Assembly: GCF_014208105.1 (NCBI RefSeq)
Contig: NZ_JACHMQ010000001.1
Span: 3,038,001 to 3,102,000, forward strand
Source of the DNA: Actinomadura coerulea
GTDB lineage: Bacteria > Actinomycetota > Actinomycetes > Streptosporangiales > Streptosporangiaceae
DNA: 64,000 nt
Reading direction: 5' to 3'
Shown in pieces: positions 10,320 through 19,651 of this stretch (positions within the stretch are counted from its first letter, which is position 1; each line of letters opens with the position of its first letter). The notes below the pieces were generated by a model that ran no database searches, was not told the origin of the DNA, and saw only the letters and a list, made by a program, of their open reading frames with translations. A program made the position numbers and the translations under genes.

Positions 10320-11150
10320 CTAGTCGGACTCGAAGGTCGCCGGGTCGGGGCCGAAGCGCAGGCCCTTGTCCATCTCGCCGAGGGTCTTCATGTCGTCCGG
10401 CGTCAGCTCGAAGCCGAAGACGTCGATGTTCTCGGCGATCCGGGACGGCGTCGCCGACTTCGGGATGACCACGTTCCCGATCTTCAGGTGCCAGCCCAGC
10501 GCGATCTGGGCGGGGGTGCGGCCGTGGGCCTGGGCGATGCGGTCGAGCGCGGGGTCGTCCAGGAGCCCGTGCCCCTGCCCGAGCGGCGCCCACGCCTCGG
10601 TGCGGATGCCGTGGTCGCGGTGGAAGGCGCGCATCCCGTCCTGCTGGAAGTACGGGTGCAGCTCGATCTGGTTGACGGCGGGGACGACGTCGGCCTCGTC
10701 GATGACGCGCCGCAGCGTCTCCACGGTGAAGTTGGACACGCCGATCGACCGGACCCGCCCGTCGTGCTTCAGCCGCTCCAGCGCCCGCCAGGTCTCCAGG
10801 TACCTGTCGCGGCCCGGCATCGGCCAGTGGATCAGGTAGAGGTCCAGGTACTCCAGGCCGAGGCGGCGCAGGCTCGCCTCGTAGGCGCGCATGGTGTCGT
10901 CGTAGCCCTGGTCGCTGTTCCAGACCTTGCTGGTGACGAACAGCTCATCGCGCGGCAGTTCCGACGCGCGCAGGGCGCGCCCCACGCCTTCCTCGTTGCC
11001 GTAGGCGCTGGCGGTGTCGATGCTGCGGTAACCGTTCCGCAGGGCGATCGTCACGGCGCTCTCCGCCTCGTCGTTCCCCACCTGGAAGACCCCGAAGCCG
11101 AGCTGCGGCATCGCGGTCCCGTCGATGAGATCCACGTTCGGTACGGTCAC
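10320..11150 (-). CDS. Aldo/keto reductase (AKR5-like)
   Basis: 276 residues with the full AKR catalytic tetrad: Asp45 and Tyr50 in SIDTASAYGNE, Lys75 in VTSKVWN, His108 in IHWPMPG. The cofactor signatures IGVSNF and VVIPKSATPSRIAEN are present. The overall pattern is that of the 2,5-diketo-D-gluconate reductase-like (AKR5) branch of NADPH-dependent carbonyl reductases. It would be cytoplasmic. It follows the end of the rhamnosidase run on the same strand, but a 19-bp hairpin separates them, so it is probably its own unit. A link to rhamnose catabolism is not shown. Confidence 0.93.
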   Translation of the reverse strand: MTVPNVDLIDGTAMPQLGFGVFQVGNDEAESAVTIALRNGYRSIDTASAYGNEEGVGRALRASELPRDELFVTSKVWNSDQGYDDTMRAYEASLRRLGLEYLDLYLIHWPMPGRDRYLETWRALERLKHDGRVRSIGVSNFTVETLRRVIDEADVVPAVNQIELHPYFQQDGMRAFHRDHGIRTEAWAPLGQGHGLLDDPALDRIAQAHGRTPAQIALGWHLKIGNVVIPKSATPSRIAENIDVFGFELTPDDMKTLGEMDKGLRFGPDPATFESD

Positions 11151-11223
11151 GGTGTCCCTCCCTCCTCGACTGTGGTGCCGTGCGCTCTCCTGCCCGGAGA
11201 CGTGCCGTCAAACATGACCGGGC

Positions 11224-11299
11224 CCGCCGCGAACCCGGCCCGCGCCCGGCGGGTACCGTCCGCTCGGCGCGGCGGCCGCCCGGGCCGGGTTCGCGGCGG
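11224..11299 (-). terminator. Hairpin terminator closing the rhamnosidase gene run
   Basis: A perfect 19-bp inverted repeat (11224-11242 with 11281-11299, CCGCCGCGAACCCGG... in the left arm) encloses a 38-nt loop. It lies just after the stop of the leftmost GH78 gene and before the aldo/keto reductase. There is no T-tract, as is usual in GC-rich actinomycetes. Together with the terminator at 16.66 kb it brackets the last two rhamnosidase genes. Confidence 0.6.
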
Positions 11300-11314
11300 A
11301 CGTTCATCCGGCCG

Positions 11315-14300
11315 TCACGACGCCCCCTGGAACGTCCAGTCGCCGGAGCCGACCTCGAAGACGGCGCGGCCGTCCTGGACGCCGATCCACCTGGCCTCCT
11401 CCGGCGCCTTCGGCCGCGCGGACCCCCCGAGGAGCGGGTACTCCACGCGGGCCCGCGTGCCCGGCGGGACGGTGACCTCCAGCCGGAGCCGCTTGCCGGC
11501 GCGGCGCCACGAGGACGCGGCGCGCCCGCGCGGCGTCTCGTAGGTCGCTGCCGCGTAGGTGACGTCACCGACGACCGCCGGCCGGACGCGGAGGGTCGCG
11601 AACCCGATCGAGTCGTCGGTCTGGCCGAGGCCCGCGAGGCCGGCGTGGAACCACTCGTCGATCGCGCCGAGCATGAAGTGGTTCTGCGAGGCGCCCGAGG
11701 TGGGGCCGTCCCAGTTCTCGGTCAGCGAGGTCGCGCCGTGCACGACCTGGTAGCCGTAGCTGGGGTTGCCGGTCTGCGTGGCGACCGCGTGGATGACGTC
11801 GTCGCGCCCGGCGGCGGACAGCACGTGGAACACCGACGGCAGCGCGATCTCGCCGACCGTCAGGTGGTAGCCCTTGGCCTCGATGCTCTTCACGAGGTGG
11901 GCGAGGACGGCGTCCCTCCTGTCCGCCGGCACGGCGCCCATGTCGAGGGCGAGGGCGTCGCACGCCTGGCTGCCGGACCCGTAGGTGTCGCCGGTGGCGT
12001 ACCTCGCGTCGAACGCCGAGCCGATCTCGCCCGCGAGGGCCTTGTACCGCGCGGCGTCGGCGCCCTTCCCGACGACCTCGGCGATCCGCGCGAGGGCGGT
12101 GACGGCGCGGTGGTAGCCGAAGGTCGCGGTCACCCCCTTCGGGGTGCTGTCGTCGAAGGTGATCCAGTCGCCCAGGCCGTAGTCGAGCAGGTGCCCCTTC
12201 GCCTTCGCGGACAGGTAGTCCACGTAGCGCACCATGTTCGGGTAGTAGGTGCGCAGCGTCGCCTCGTCGCCGTACGCGCGGTACATCTGCCAGGGCGCGA
12301 ACACGATGACGTTGCCCCAGTTGGGGTCGTCCCTGAACCCGCCGGAGAACACGGTGAACTCGGGTGCGATGTCGGGGACGAGCCCGTCCTCGGTCTGGGC
12401 CTCGGCGATGTCGCGGACGAGCTCGCCGTAGTAGGCGGTGACGTCGTAGTTGCGCGCGACGGCGGGGAACACGAGGTTGGCCTGCTCCAGCCAGCCGAGC
12501 TTCTCGCGGTGCGGGCAGTCGGTGAGGACGGAGTACATGTTGCTCTGCACGGCCCGGTCGATGATCTTGTGGATGTCGTTCAGGAGGCCGTGCGAGCTGG
12601 TGAACGAGCCCGCCTTGGCGTTGCCCGCGCGCAGGACGATCCCGGTGACCGTGCCGTCGTCCGGGTCGCCGGGCAGCCCTTCGAGCTGCACGTAGCGGAA
12701 GCCGTGGTAGCAGAACCGGGGGTGCCACGTCTCGGTGCCGTCGCCGGAGAGGGTGTAGGTGTCCCAGATGGGCGAGCCGGTGGTGTGCTGGCTGACGGTC
12801 CCGTCGGCGTTGAGGAGCTCGCCGGGGCGCATCGTCACCTTCGTCCCGGCCGGGCCGCTGACGCGCAGCAGCGGCCAGCCCGCGAAGTTGACGCCGAGGT
12901 CGACGACGTGGACGCCGTCCTTCGGGTTCGTGATCTTCTTGGTGCGCAGGGTCTCGACGGGGACGATCGGCGGCGCCATGCGGGCCGCGAGCCGGGCCGT
13001 GGGCGCGGCGACGCGCACCGCGGCCGTCCACTCCCGCCGGGTGCGGCGCGCGTCGTGGTCCTCGCCGCCGTACCAGTTGGTGAACGTGGTGGCGCCGAGG
13101 GCCGTGCGCCAGGACGCGTCGGACGCCACGACCTCGCGCGACCCGTCCGTGTAGGTGATCTCCAGCTGGCCGATGAACGCGGGCTTGCCGTCCGAGCGGG
13201 TGAGCTTCTCGTAGCGGCCGGGCGTCGGAGGCACGTGGGCCATGCCGGTGCCCAGCTCCACCTCGACGGTGTTGCCGCCGCGGTGGAGCAGCCTGGTCAC
13301 GTCGTAGGTGGCGTAGACGATCCGCTCCTTGTACTTGCTGTAGGGCGGTTCGAGGACGGCGTCGCTGACGGGGCGCCCGTTCACGGTGACGTCCAGGACG
13401 CCGAGGGCGGTGGCGTAGAGCCGGGCCGTGCGCACGCGCTTGCCGATGGCGAACTCGCGCCTGAAGACGGGCAGGGCCTCGGGCTGGCGGCGCAGCGGCG
13501 GCGGCGCCTCCTGGCCCTTGACCGTGGCGGCCGTGTCGAACGCCGCGCCGTCGCCGGAGGTCTGGACGGTGAAGTCCTCCGGGAAGTTGGGGGTCCTGCC
13601 GTCGTCGGTCGTCTCGTCGGTGCGCGGGTAGAGCAGGATCCGGTCGAACGTCTGCTCCCCGCCGAGGTCGATCTGCACCCAGATGGGCGCGGTGAGGTCC
13701 TGGTCCCTGCGCTCCAGGCTCGTGTAGCCGAAGGGCGCGGAGTCGCTGGTGAGGTTGCCGTCGGTGACCGCCTTGGGCTCCCACTGGCCTCCGACGGTGT
13801 AGCTCTCCGACGCGGTGACCGGCGCCTTCGCCGCCAGGTTCGGGCCGGACGCCCCGTTCTGCACCTGGACCTCGGCGAGCTGGAGCCGCGACACCTTGTA
13901 GGGCCAGCCCTCCTTGATCGGCAGCCCGAGCCGGGTCACGTTCACCCGCACGTACCGGGCGGTGCGGGGGGCGAACGCGACCGTGGCGGGCGCGGGCGCG
14001 GGGTCGGCCGACCACACCGGGTTCCCGATCCACCCGGCCGTCCAGTCGGCGGGAGCGAGCAGACCCATCTCGAAGTGGGACGGGTCGCTCCACGCGGACG
14101 CGCGGCCCTGCCCGTCCCACACGCGGACCTGCCACGAGGCCCGCTGCCGGGACTTCAGCGCGCGTCCCGCGTACACGGCCGAGACGGCGCCTCCGGCGAC
14201 CTTGCCGGAGTCCCACAGGTCGGGGCGGGCGAGGCGGGCGTCCGTGCTCGCCACCCGCACCTGGTAGGCGGTCTGGACGGCGTCGCGCGGCCCGGCGGCG

Positions 14301-14509
14301 AACCGCCAGCCGAGCGTCGGCGCCGTGTCGTCGATGCCGAGCGGGGACGGCAGGTGGTCGACCCGCAGGCCGGCGGGGCGCAACTCCCGGGGCGGGGCGG
14401 CCGCGGGCGACGCGAGGGCGGGCGCGGCGACCGCGCCGCTCGCCGTGACCGCGGCGGCGGCGGCGACCCCGCCGGCCTGGACGAACCTTCTCCGCGACAA
14501 CTCGTTCAT
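11315..14509 (-). CDS. Secreted alpha-L-rhamnosidase, GH78 (copy 1)
   Basis: 1064 residues with a Tat signal (SRRRFVQAGG, 5-14). An Fn3-like N-terminal domain follows (about 45-150). A discoidin-like insert (about 175-335, VTASESYTVGGQWEPKAVTDG) sits where rhamnose-binding CBM67 modules occur in GH78. The (alpha/alpha)6 catalytic domain contains CYHGFRYVQLEG (600-611) and DCPHREKLGW (664-673); Asp664/Glu669 match the GH78 general-acid loop. A C-terminal beta-sandwich ends GRAVFEVGSGDWTF. It would release terminal alpha-L-rhamnose outside the cell. It is highly similar in layout to the GH78 at 27.0-31.0 kb, pointing to duplication within the locus. Confidence 0.93.
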   Translation of the reverse strand: MNELSRRRFVQAGGVAAAAAVTASGAVAAPALASPAAAPPRELRPAGLRVDHLPSPLGIDDTAPTLGWRFAAGPRDAVQTAYQVRVASTDARLARPDLWDSGKVAGGAVSAVYAGRALKSRQRASWQVRVWDGQGRASAWSDPSHFEMGLLAPADWTAGWIGNPVWSADPAPAPATVAFAPRTARYVRVNVTRLGLPIKEGWPYKVSRLQLAEVQVQNGASGPNLAAKAPVTASESYTVGGQWEPKAVTDGNLTSDSAPFGYTSLERRDQDLTAPIWVQIDLGGEQTFDRILLYPRTDETTDDGRTPNFPEDFTVQTSGDGAAFDTAATVKGQEAPPPLRRQPEALPVFRREFAIGKRVRTARLYATALGVLDVTVNGRPVSDAVLEPPYSKYKERIVYATYDVTRLLHRGGNTVEVELGTGMAHVPPTPGRYEKLTRSDGKPAFIGQLEITYTDGSREVVASDASWRTALGATTFTNWYGGEDHDARRTRREWTAAVRVAAPTARLAARMAPPIVPVETLRTKKITNPKDGVHVVDLGVNFAGWPLLRVSGPAGTKVTMRPGELLNADGTVSQHTTGSPIWDTYTLSGDGTETWHPRFCYHGFRYVQLEGLPGDPDDGTVTGIVLRAGNAKAGSFTSSHGLLNDIHKIIDRAVQSNMYSVLTDCPHREKLGWLEQANLVFPAVARNYDVTAYYGELVRDIAEAQTEDGLVPDIAPEFTVFSGGFRDDPNWGNVIVFAPWQMYRAYGDEATLRTYYPNMVRYVDYLSAKAKGHLLDYGLGDWITFDDSTPKGVTATFGYHRAVTALARIAEVVGKGADAARYKALAGEIGSAFDARYATGDTYGSGSQACDALALDMGAVPADRRDAVLAHLVKSIEAKGYHLTVGEIALPSVFHVLSAAGRDDVIHAVATQTGNPSYGYQVVHGATSLTENWDGPTSGASQNHFMLGAIDEWFHAGLAGLGQTDDSIGFATLRVRPAVVGDVTYAAATYETPRGRAASSWRRAGKRLRLEVTVPPGTRARVEYPLLGGSARPKAPEEARWIGVQDGRAVFEVGSGDWTFQGAS

Positions 14510-14546
14510 GCTGGGCTCCTCAGGGGTGGTGGAGCGGAAAGGACGG

Positions 14547-16604
14547 TCATGCGCGGTCGCTCCGCAGCCGGTGCGAGCCGCGCAGGCCCTCGACGTACAC
14601 GTACTCGCCGTCGCTGTGGACGCGCAGTCTCAGGCCGGCCGCGGCCCGCGCGCGGGTGCCGTCCCAGACGAGGCGTCCGTCGACGCGGACCTCGATCCGG
14701 GCGCCGAACGTCGGAACGCCGGCGCGGCCGACGGTGGTGCCCGGCGCCTTCAGGTGCGCGGTGTAGGTCCCGCCGTCGACCTTCCAGGACGCGTCGACCG
14801 CGCCCGCCGGCGTGGTGATCCGGCCCTGCGCGAACGTGAGGTCGGCCGGGTGCGGGACGAAGTCGAACGACCGCCCGCCCGTACCGGTGGGGTTCAGGCC
14901 GAGCACGGAGAACGTGAGGGCCGGTGTCGGGCCCGTCGCCCAGGCGTGCGCGAGGCTGACGTAGGAACTGCAGAAGACGCACCCGTCCTGCGGGTTGCGG
15001 AACGACTCCCAGAAGGTGCTGCCGGTCCCCTCCGGGTGGTCGAGCATGTAGCCCCATTGGCGCCGGATGATGTCCACGCCGGCCTGGTCGGCGGCCTGGC
15101 CGCCGGCGGCGAAGTGGGCGTTCACCTCCATGGAGCCGGAGAAGACGCCGGGGTTGCCCTTGTTCTCGGGTGCGGTCGAGGTGACCTCGTTCCAGTTGCC
15201 CTTGAGGGACTCGCTGATGCGGCGCGCCTGCCGCCGGTCGGCGAGGCCGTACCAGACGGCGAGGGAGTTGTCCGCCTGCGGGTGGATCGTCGAGTTCGGA
15301 TAGAACTTGTACGCGCCGGCGGCCTCGTCCCAGAAGTTCGCGTTGATGGCGGTGCGGAGCGCGGCGGCCCGCTCGGCGTAGGACGCGGTCAGGGAGTCGT
15401 CGCCCTGCGCCTTGGCGAGCCGCGAGCCGGTGTCGAGGACGCGCCACATCAGCACGTTCGCGATGAGGTTCTCGCCCTTGGCCAGGATCCGGACGGAGTC
15501 GGACGTCCCGGTGATGGACACCAGGCCCTTGTCGTCCATCTTCCGGGTGATGAAGTCGACGCCCTTCCGGTACCGGTCCCAGACGCCCGACACCCAGGCC
15601 GTGTCGCCGGTGTAGCGGTAGTAGTCCCAACTCGCGGCGAGGGTCCACAGGTGGTAGGTGTCCGAGCCGTACTTGTTCAGCTCGGGCCCGGCGTAGGGCA
15701 GCTCGCCGGTGTCGCGCTGGTGCTGGTACACGGTGGTGAGCGCGTTGCGGGCGGACTCGGTGTCGTTGAACGCCGCGTAGGCGCTCGGGATCTCGATGCC
15801 GAGGTCGCCGGGCCAGACCGTCCGGTCGCGCTTGGCGCCGTCCACGAGGATGGTGTCGCCGACGCCGATGTCGCCGGTGCTGTTCCACAGTGCCGCCGGG
15901 GGCTCCCAGACCCGCCCGGTCTTCGGGGAGATCGTGTTGAGCTGGACGGTGTAGGCGCCCGCGTACCAGATGCGGTTGAGCAGGTCGTCGCTCGAATAGA
16001 AGTAGTTGGCGTACCTGGACGGGTCCTCCATCGTCGGCGCGGGGGTGAAGTGCAGCGACACCTTGTCCAGGTCGACCCGGCCGCCGGACTCCAGGACAAT
16101 CGTCAGGTAGCGGAAGCCGCCGCGGAGCAGTTCGGCGGGCGTGGTGTAGGACGTGGCGCCGTCGACGTCGACGGACAGGGCCCCGTCGCGGCTGCGGGGG
16201 CCTCCGGTCGAGGCGTCGCTCGTCGTGTCCACGTAGGTGGACGACTCGGAGAACGCGACACCGACCTTCTGCGGGCCGTCCGACCCCGCGAAGCGCAGCG
16301 TGGTGAGTCCGCTGACCTCCTTGCCGAAGTCGAGCGTGACGGACGATCCGGCCCCGGCCAGGCCGGTCGCGCGGCCCTTCAGGACGGCGCCCGGGTCCGC
16401 GACCGTGCCGGTGGATCTGAAGACCGACACCGGGTGCAGCGTCCGCGACGACGGGGAGAGGTTGTAACGCTGCCACGGGGCCGCGTCGCGGCCCGGCTCG
16501 GCCCACGCGGTGCCGAGCGGGGCCGCCTGGGCGGCGGTCAGGGCGGACAGTCCGAGAGCGACGGCGGCTACGCCGCGGCGGCGCCTGGATACGCTGGTGC
16601 GCAT
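14547..16604 (-). CDS. Secreted alpha-L-rhamnosidase-like glycosidase (GH78-type)
   Basis: 685 residues with a Sec signal (MRTSVSRRRRGVAAVALG..., cleavage near AWA-EP). A beta-sandwich N-terminal part (FGKEVSGLTTLRFAG) precedes a six-hairpin catalytic domain. The motif VDGAKRDRTVWPGDLG (about residue 255-270) replaces the DCPxREKLGW loop of the neighbouring enzymes; this DGAKRD...WPGD variant is known from a distinct GH78 branch, including fungal enzymes. It lies 37 nt upstream of the 11.3 kb GH78 and was probably transcribed with it. It is the most divergent rhamnosidase of the set, so it may attack a different linkage. The family call is firm, the substrate is not. Confidence 0.85.
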   Translation of the reverse strand: MRTSVSRRRRGVAAVALGLSALTAAQAAPLGTAWAEPGRDAAPWQRYNLSPSSRTLHPVSVFRSTGTVADPGAVLKGRATGLAGAGSSVTLDFGKEVSGLTTLRFAGSDGPQKVGVAFSESSTYVDTTSDASTGGPRSRDGALSVDVDGATSYTTPAELLRGGFRYLTIVLESGGRVDLDKVSLHFTPAPTMEDPSRYANYFYSSDDLLNRIWYAGAYTVQLNTISPKTGRVWEPPAALWNSTGDIGVGDTILVDGAKRDRTVWPGDLGIEIPSAYAAFNDTESARNALTTVYQHQRDTGELPYAGPELNKYGSDTYHLWTLAASWDYYRYTGDTAWVSGVWDRYRKGVDFITRKMDDKGLVSITGTSDSVRILAKGENLIANVLMWRVLDTGSRLAKAQGDDSLTASYAERAAALRTAINANFWDEAAGAYKFYPNSTIHPQADNSLAVWYGLADRRQARRISESLKGNWNEVTSTAPENKGNPGVFSGSMEVNAHFAAGGQAADQAGVDIIRRQWGYMLDHPEGTGSTFWESFRNPQDGCVFCSSYVSLAHAWATGPTPALTFSVLGLNPTGTGGRSFDFVPHPADLTFAQGRITTPAGAVDASWKVDGGTYTAHLKAPGTTVGRAGVPTFGARIEVRVDGRLVWDGTRARAAAGLRLRVHSDGEYVYVEGLRGSHRLRSDRA

Positions 16605-16655
16605 GGGTTCCTCGCGATTCCGGTCTTAACGGGACATGGGATGAGCGGGGTCCAC

Positions 16656-16689
16656 CGTGCGGGAGGGCGGGCCAACGCCCTCCCGCACG
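16656..16689 (-). terminator. Strong hairpin after the first GH106 gene
   Basis: A 14-bp perfect stem (16656-16669 with 16676-16689, arms CGTGCGGGAGGGCG and its complement) with a 6-nt loop lies 7 nt past the GH106 stop codon on the minus strand. It is the best terminator inside the rhamnosidase run, and suggests that the two leftmost genes are expressed separately or by read-through. Confidence 0.75.
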
Positions 16690-16696
16690 TTCGGGG

Positions 16697-19651
16697 TCAG
16701 CGGGTGGAGACCACCGCCTCGCCGTAGGGGACGAGCCGGACGGGGCCGATCAGCCCGTACCTCTGGCGGGACGCGCCGCCGTACACGCCCGGGTCGCAGA
16801 CGCGGAGCCGGTTGTTCAGCGTCGTGGCGACCTCGACCTCGATCGTGTTGGCGCCGCGCCGCAGCCAGGGGCCGATGTCCACGACCGGGACGATCACGCT
16901 GACCGGGAGCCGGTGCCCGTTGACGGTCACGCGGCAGGTGTCGAAGACCTCGCCGAGCTCCAGCACCGCGCCGCCGCCCGTCCAGTCCACGGTGGCGGTG
17001 TAGGTGCCGACGCCGGAGACGTCCGCGAGTTCGGGGATGTCCGGCCACGGCTTGAGCCCGTCGAGCTCCAGGTCGTGCCGCTTCACGCCGTCCGGCGTCA
17101 TGTCCTCCACCCGGAGCCGCCAGGAGCTGAGGGTCCGGACCTCGGGCACGGCGCCGATCTCGGTCCGCACGGTGCGGCCGCCGGGCAGCGTGGTGGAGTA
17201 GGTGCCCGCGGCCCGCGCGCGGGCGATCAGGCGCTGCCCCTCGACGCGGAGCTCGGCCTGCGAGGCGGTGGCGGACGGGGCCTCCCCGCCCCGCGCCAGG
17301 ATGATCACGGTGGCCTCGGAGGGCTGGAGCGCCACCCGCAGCGTGACCGTGTCGCCGTCCTCGCGGTAGACGGCGATCCGCTCGGTCTCGCCCGTCCACA
17401 GGTTCAGCCGGTACGGGACGGCCTCGCGGTCGGACCGGGTGAAGGTGACCTCGTGGTCGATCGCCGCGACCGGCGGCTTGACGGTCTCGGCGTGCTTGCC
17501 GTTGCACAGGTAGAAGTAGTCGGCGCGGCCGTCGCGCCGGTGGGCGGTGAGGAGCGTGGACGCCTCCGCGTAGGCGACCGCCGGGCGCAGGCCGAGGTCG
17601 GCCAGCGCCCCGGGCACGTCGGCCTCGGCGGCGACGACGCGCACGCGCGGCTGCGCGAACAGCTGCGTGAGGACGGCGCGCAGCCGCTCGTTCTCGCCGT
17701 CGCGGGCCAGGCCCGGGACGGTCGCGGCAGACCAGTCGCCGAGGAACAGCAGAGGCAGGCCCGCCTTCGTCAGCCTCAGCATGGTGCGGGCGGTGCCGAG
17801 CGGCAGCGTGCACTCGTTGCCGCCGAACCGGTCGCCCTCGACGAACACGACCTTGTAGGCGGGGCCGCCGGGGGCGAGCCGCCCACCGGACACGGTCGCG
17901 GACGGGAGGTCGAGCAGCGGCGCGCTGATGAGCTGGTGCGTCCAGCCCAGCGGGACACCGCTCTTGGTGAACCACCCGGCGCCGATACCGGTCTTGGTGT
18001 AGCCCTTCTGGCGGAACACGGCCACGTCGACGCGGCTCCTGCCGGCCTGCATGGCCAGGTGGACGCGCGCCAGGTAGCCGGCCACGTCGGGGACGTGCCG
18101 CCAGGTGGGCTGGCGCGGTCCCCACGACTCGGAGAACCCGACGCCGCCGTTGTAGGGGGTGAAGGCCGCGAATCCCGGCCACGCCGCCCCCGGAGCGGTG
18201 GCGTAGGAGAAGCCGTGCAGGACGGTCTGGTTGAGCCCGGCCGCGTAGGCGCCGCCCATGGTGCGCAGGAGCTTGCCCCAGGTGGTGTTGTAGGCGCCGC
18301 CCTGGTAGGCGCCCGCCTCGCAGGAGAGGATCTTCCTGCCGCCCATGTCGCGGCCTCCGGCGAGGGCGCGGTAGTCGTCCAGGTTCTTGAACCCGAGCGA
18401 CTCGCCCTCCGGGACGTCCAGGATCGCGGCGGTGTGGATGGCGTCGGTCTCCAGCCCGTACGGCTGCGCGCGGTACTCCAGCCCGATCGAGTGCGCCCAC
18501 TTCGCGATCGCCGCGAAGTGGAACTCGTTGAACAGGTCGGACACCGTCTGCCAGAAGTCGTGGCGGACGTGGGCGGTGGTCGCCGCGTCGTAGGCGAACT
18601 TGGTGTTCTCCTTGAGACGGACGATCACCGGGAGGTACGGCATGAGGTCGTAGCCGCGGCGGCGCCTGAACTCCGCGGGAAGGTCGGGCGTCCAGTTGAG
18701 CGCCGCCGTCTCCAGTTCGATCGAGTCCTCGAACAGCGTCCCGCCCGCCCGCTTGACCAGCCTGCGGATGTCGCGGGTGAGCAGGCGCGCCTCCCAGAAC
18801 GCGGTGACGGCGCGGGTCCCGGCGCGGCTGAAATGGTCGACGACAAAGCTGTCGGGCGACGAGTGCGGGCCGGACTCCGGCCGCTGCCCGCTGCCGCGCC
18901 GCCAGTAGGCGAACAGCAGCCAGTCGCCGCCCTCCGGGGCCGTCCAGGTGATCCGCTCCCCCGCCGCCTCGGCGGTCAGGTCGGTGAACGACGCGGGATC
19001 GAGGCCGGTCTCCTTGCGGGTGCTGTTCGCGGCGGCGGTCCGGACGGCGTGGACGGCGACGAGGTGCCGCTTCGTCACGCCGCCCTCGGGCGCGGTGACG
19101 GGCTCGGGGACCGGGCCGTCATGGGTGGCGCCGCCGGCGACGGCCACCGTCCCGTACGCCAGTTCCTGGACGGCGGCCTCGTCGTCCGGTGTGATCGTCG
19201 GGACGGCGGCGGGCCAGGCCGGGCCGATCGTCAGGTCGACGGTCACGCCGCGCCGGGCCGCCTGGTCGAGCGCGGCCTCCACGCCGGCGTTCCAGGCCGG
19301 GGTGCCCCAGCCGTGGCCCGCCGGGTCCAGGACGGACTTGTCGCGGATGCTGTGGTGCACCGCGACGATCTCCGCGCCGCCGAACCCGGCGTCCGCGATC
19401 TGGTCGACCTCGCGCCGGATCTCCGCCGGGTCGACCAGGCCGTCCGGCCACCACCAGCGGAACCGCGGCCGCGCCGCCGCGCCGGGGCGGGCGAACCCGC
19501 CCGCCGCCGGCCCCGCGGGGAGGCCGGGCGCGGCCTGGGCGGCCGCCTCGCCCCCGAGGACCGGGCCCGCGCCCGCCGCGACGGCGGCGGCGGTGCCGAT
19601 CTGGAGCACGCGCCTGCGGGTGAACCCCTGCCCCGTGCGTTCGTCGTTCAC
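16697..19651 (-). CDS. Secreted alpha-L-rhamnosidase, GH106 (copy 1)
   Basis: 984 residues. The GTG start at 19651 overlaps the TGA of the upstream GH78 (GTGA) and begins MNDERTGQGFTRRRVLQIG, a Tat signal. The mature protein opens with RFRWWWPDGLVDPAEIRREV, the N-terminal signature of GH106. Acid-rich conserved blocks follow (LFEDSIELE, DVPEGESLGF, SCEAGAYQGG), in the (beta/alpha)8 region expected to hold the catalytic Glu residues. The C-terminal third is beta-sandwich (VNGHRLPVSVI, RRGANTIEVEVATTLNNRL). GH106 enzymes remove alpha-L-rhamnose from complex polymers such as rhamnogalacturonan. Coupling to a GH78 suggests cooperative hydrolysis. Confidence 0.92.
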   Translation of the reverse strand: MNDERTGQGFTRRRVLQIGTAAAVAAGAGPVLGGEAAAQAAPGLPAGPAAGGFARPGAAARPRFRWWWPDGLVDPAEIRREVDQIADAGFGGAEIVAVHHSIRDKSVLDPAGHGWGTPAWNAGVEAALDQAARRGVTVDLTIGPAWPAAVPTITPDDEAAVQELAYGTVAVAGGATHDGPVPEPVTAPEGGVTKRHLVAVHAVRTAAANSTRKETGLDPASFTDLTAEAAGERITWTAPEGGDWLLFAYWRRGSGQRPESGPHSSPDSFVVDHFSRAGTRAVTAFWEARLLTRDIRRLVKRAGGTLFEDSIELETAALNWTPDLPAEFRRRRGYDLMPYLPVIVRLKENTKFAYDAATTAHVRHDFWQTVSDLFNEFHFAAIAKWAHSIGLEYRAQPYGLETDAIHTAAILDVPEGESLGFKNLDDYRALAGGRDMGGRKILSCEAGAYQGGAYNTTWGKLLRTMGGAYAAGLNQTVLHGFSYATAPGAAWPGFAAFTPYNGGVGFSESWGPRQPTWRHVPDVAGYLARVHLAMQAGRSRVDVAVFRQKGYTKTGIGAGWFTKSGVPLGWTHQLISAPLLDLPSATVSGGRLAPGGPAYKVVFVEGDRFGGNECTLPLGTARTMLRLTKAGLPLLFLGDWSAATVPGLARDGENERLRAVLTQLFAQPRVRVVAAEADVPGALADLGLRPAVAYAEASTLLTAHRRDGRADYFYLCNGKHAETVKPPVAAIDHEVTFTRSDREAVPYRLNLWTGETERIAVYREDGDTVTLRVALQPSEATVIILARGGEAPSATASQAELRVEGQRLIARARAAGTYSTTLPGGRTVRTEIGAVPEVRTLSSWRLRVEDMTPDGVKRHDLELDGLKPWPDIPELADVSGVGTYTATVDWTGGGAVLELGEVFDTCRVTVNGHRLPVSVIVPVVDIGPWLRRGANTIEVEVATTLNNRLRVCDPGVYGGASRQRYGLIGPVRLVPYGEAVVSTR

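Noticed and set aside
11180..14818. 1212-residue open frame on the plus strand opposite GH78 copy 1
   Set aside because: It is the antisense shadow of a GC-rich gene: composition is dominated by Arg/Gly/Val/Asp runs with no domain motif, while the minus strand has complete GH78 signatures.
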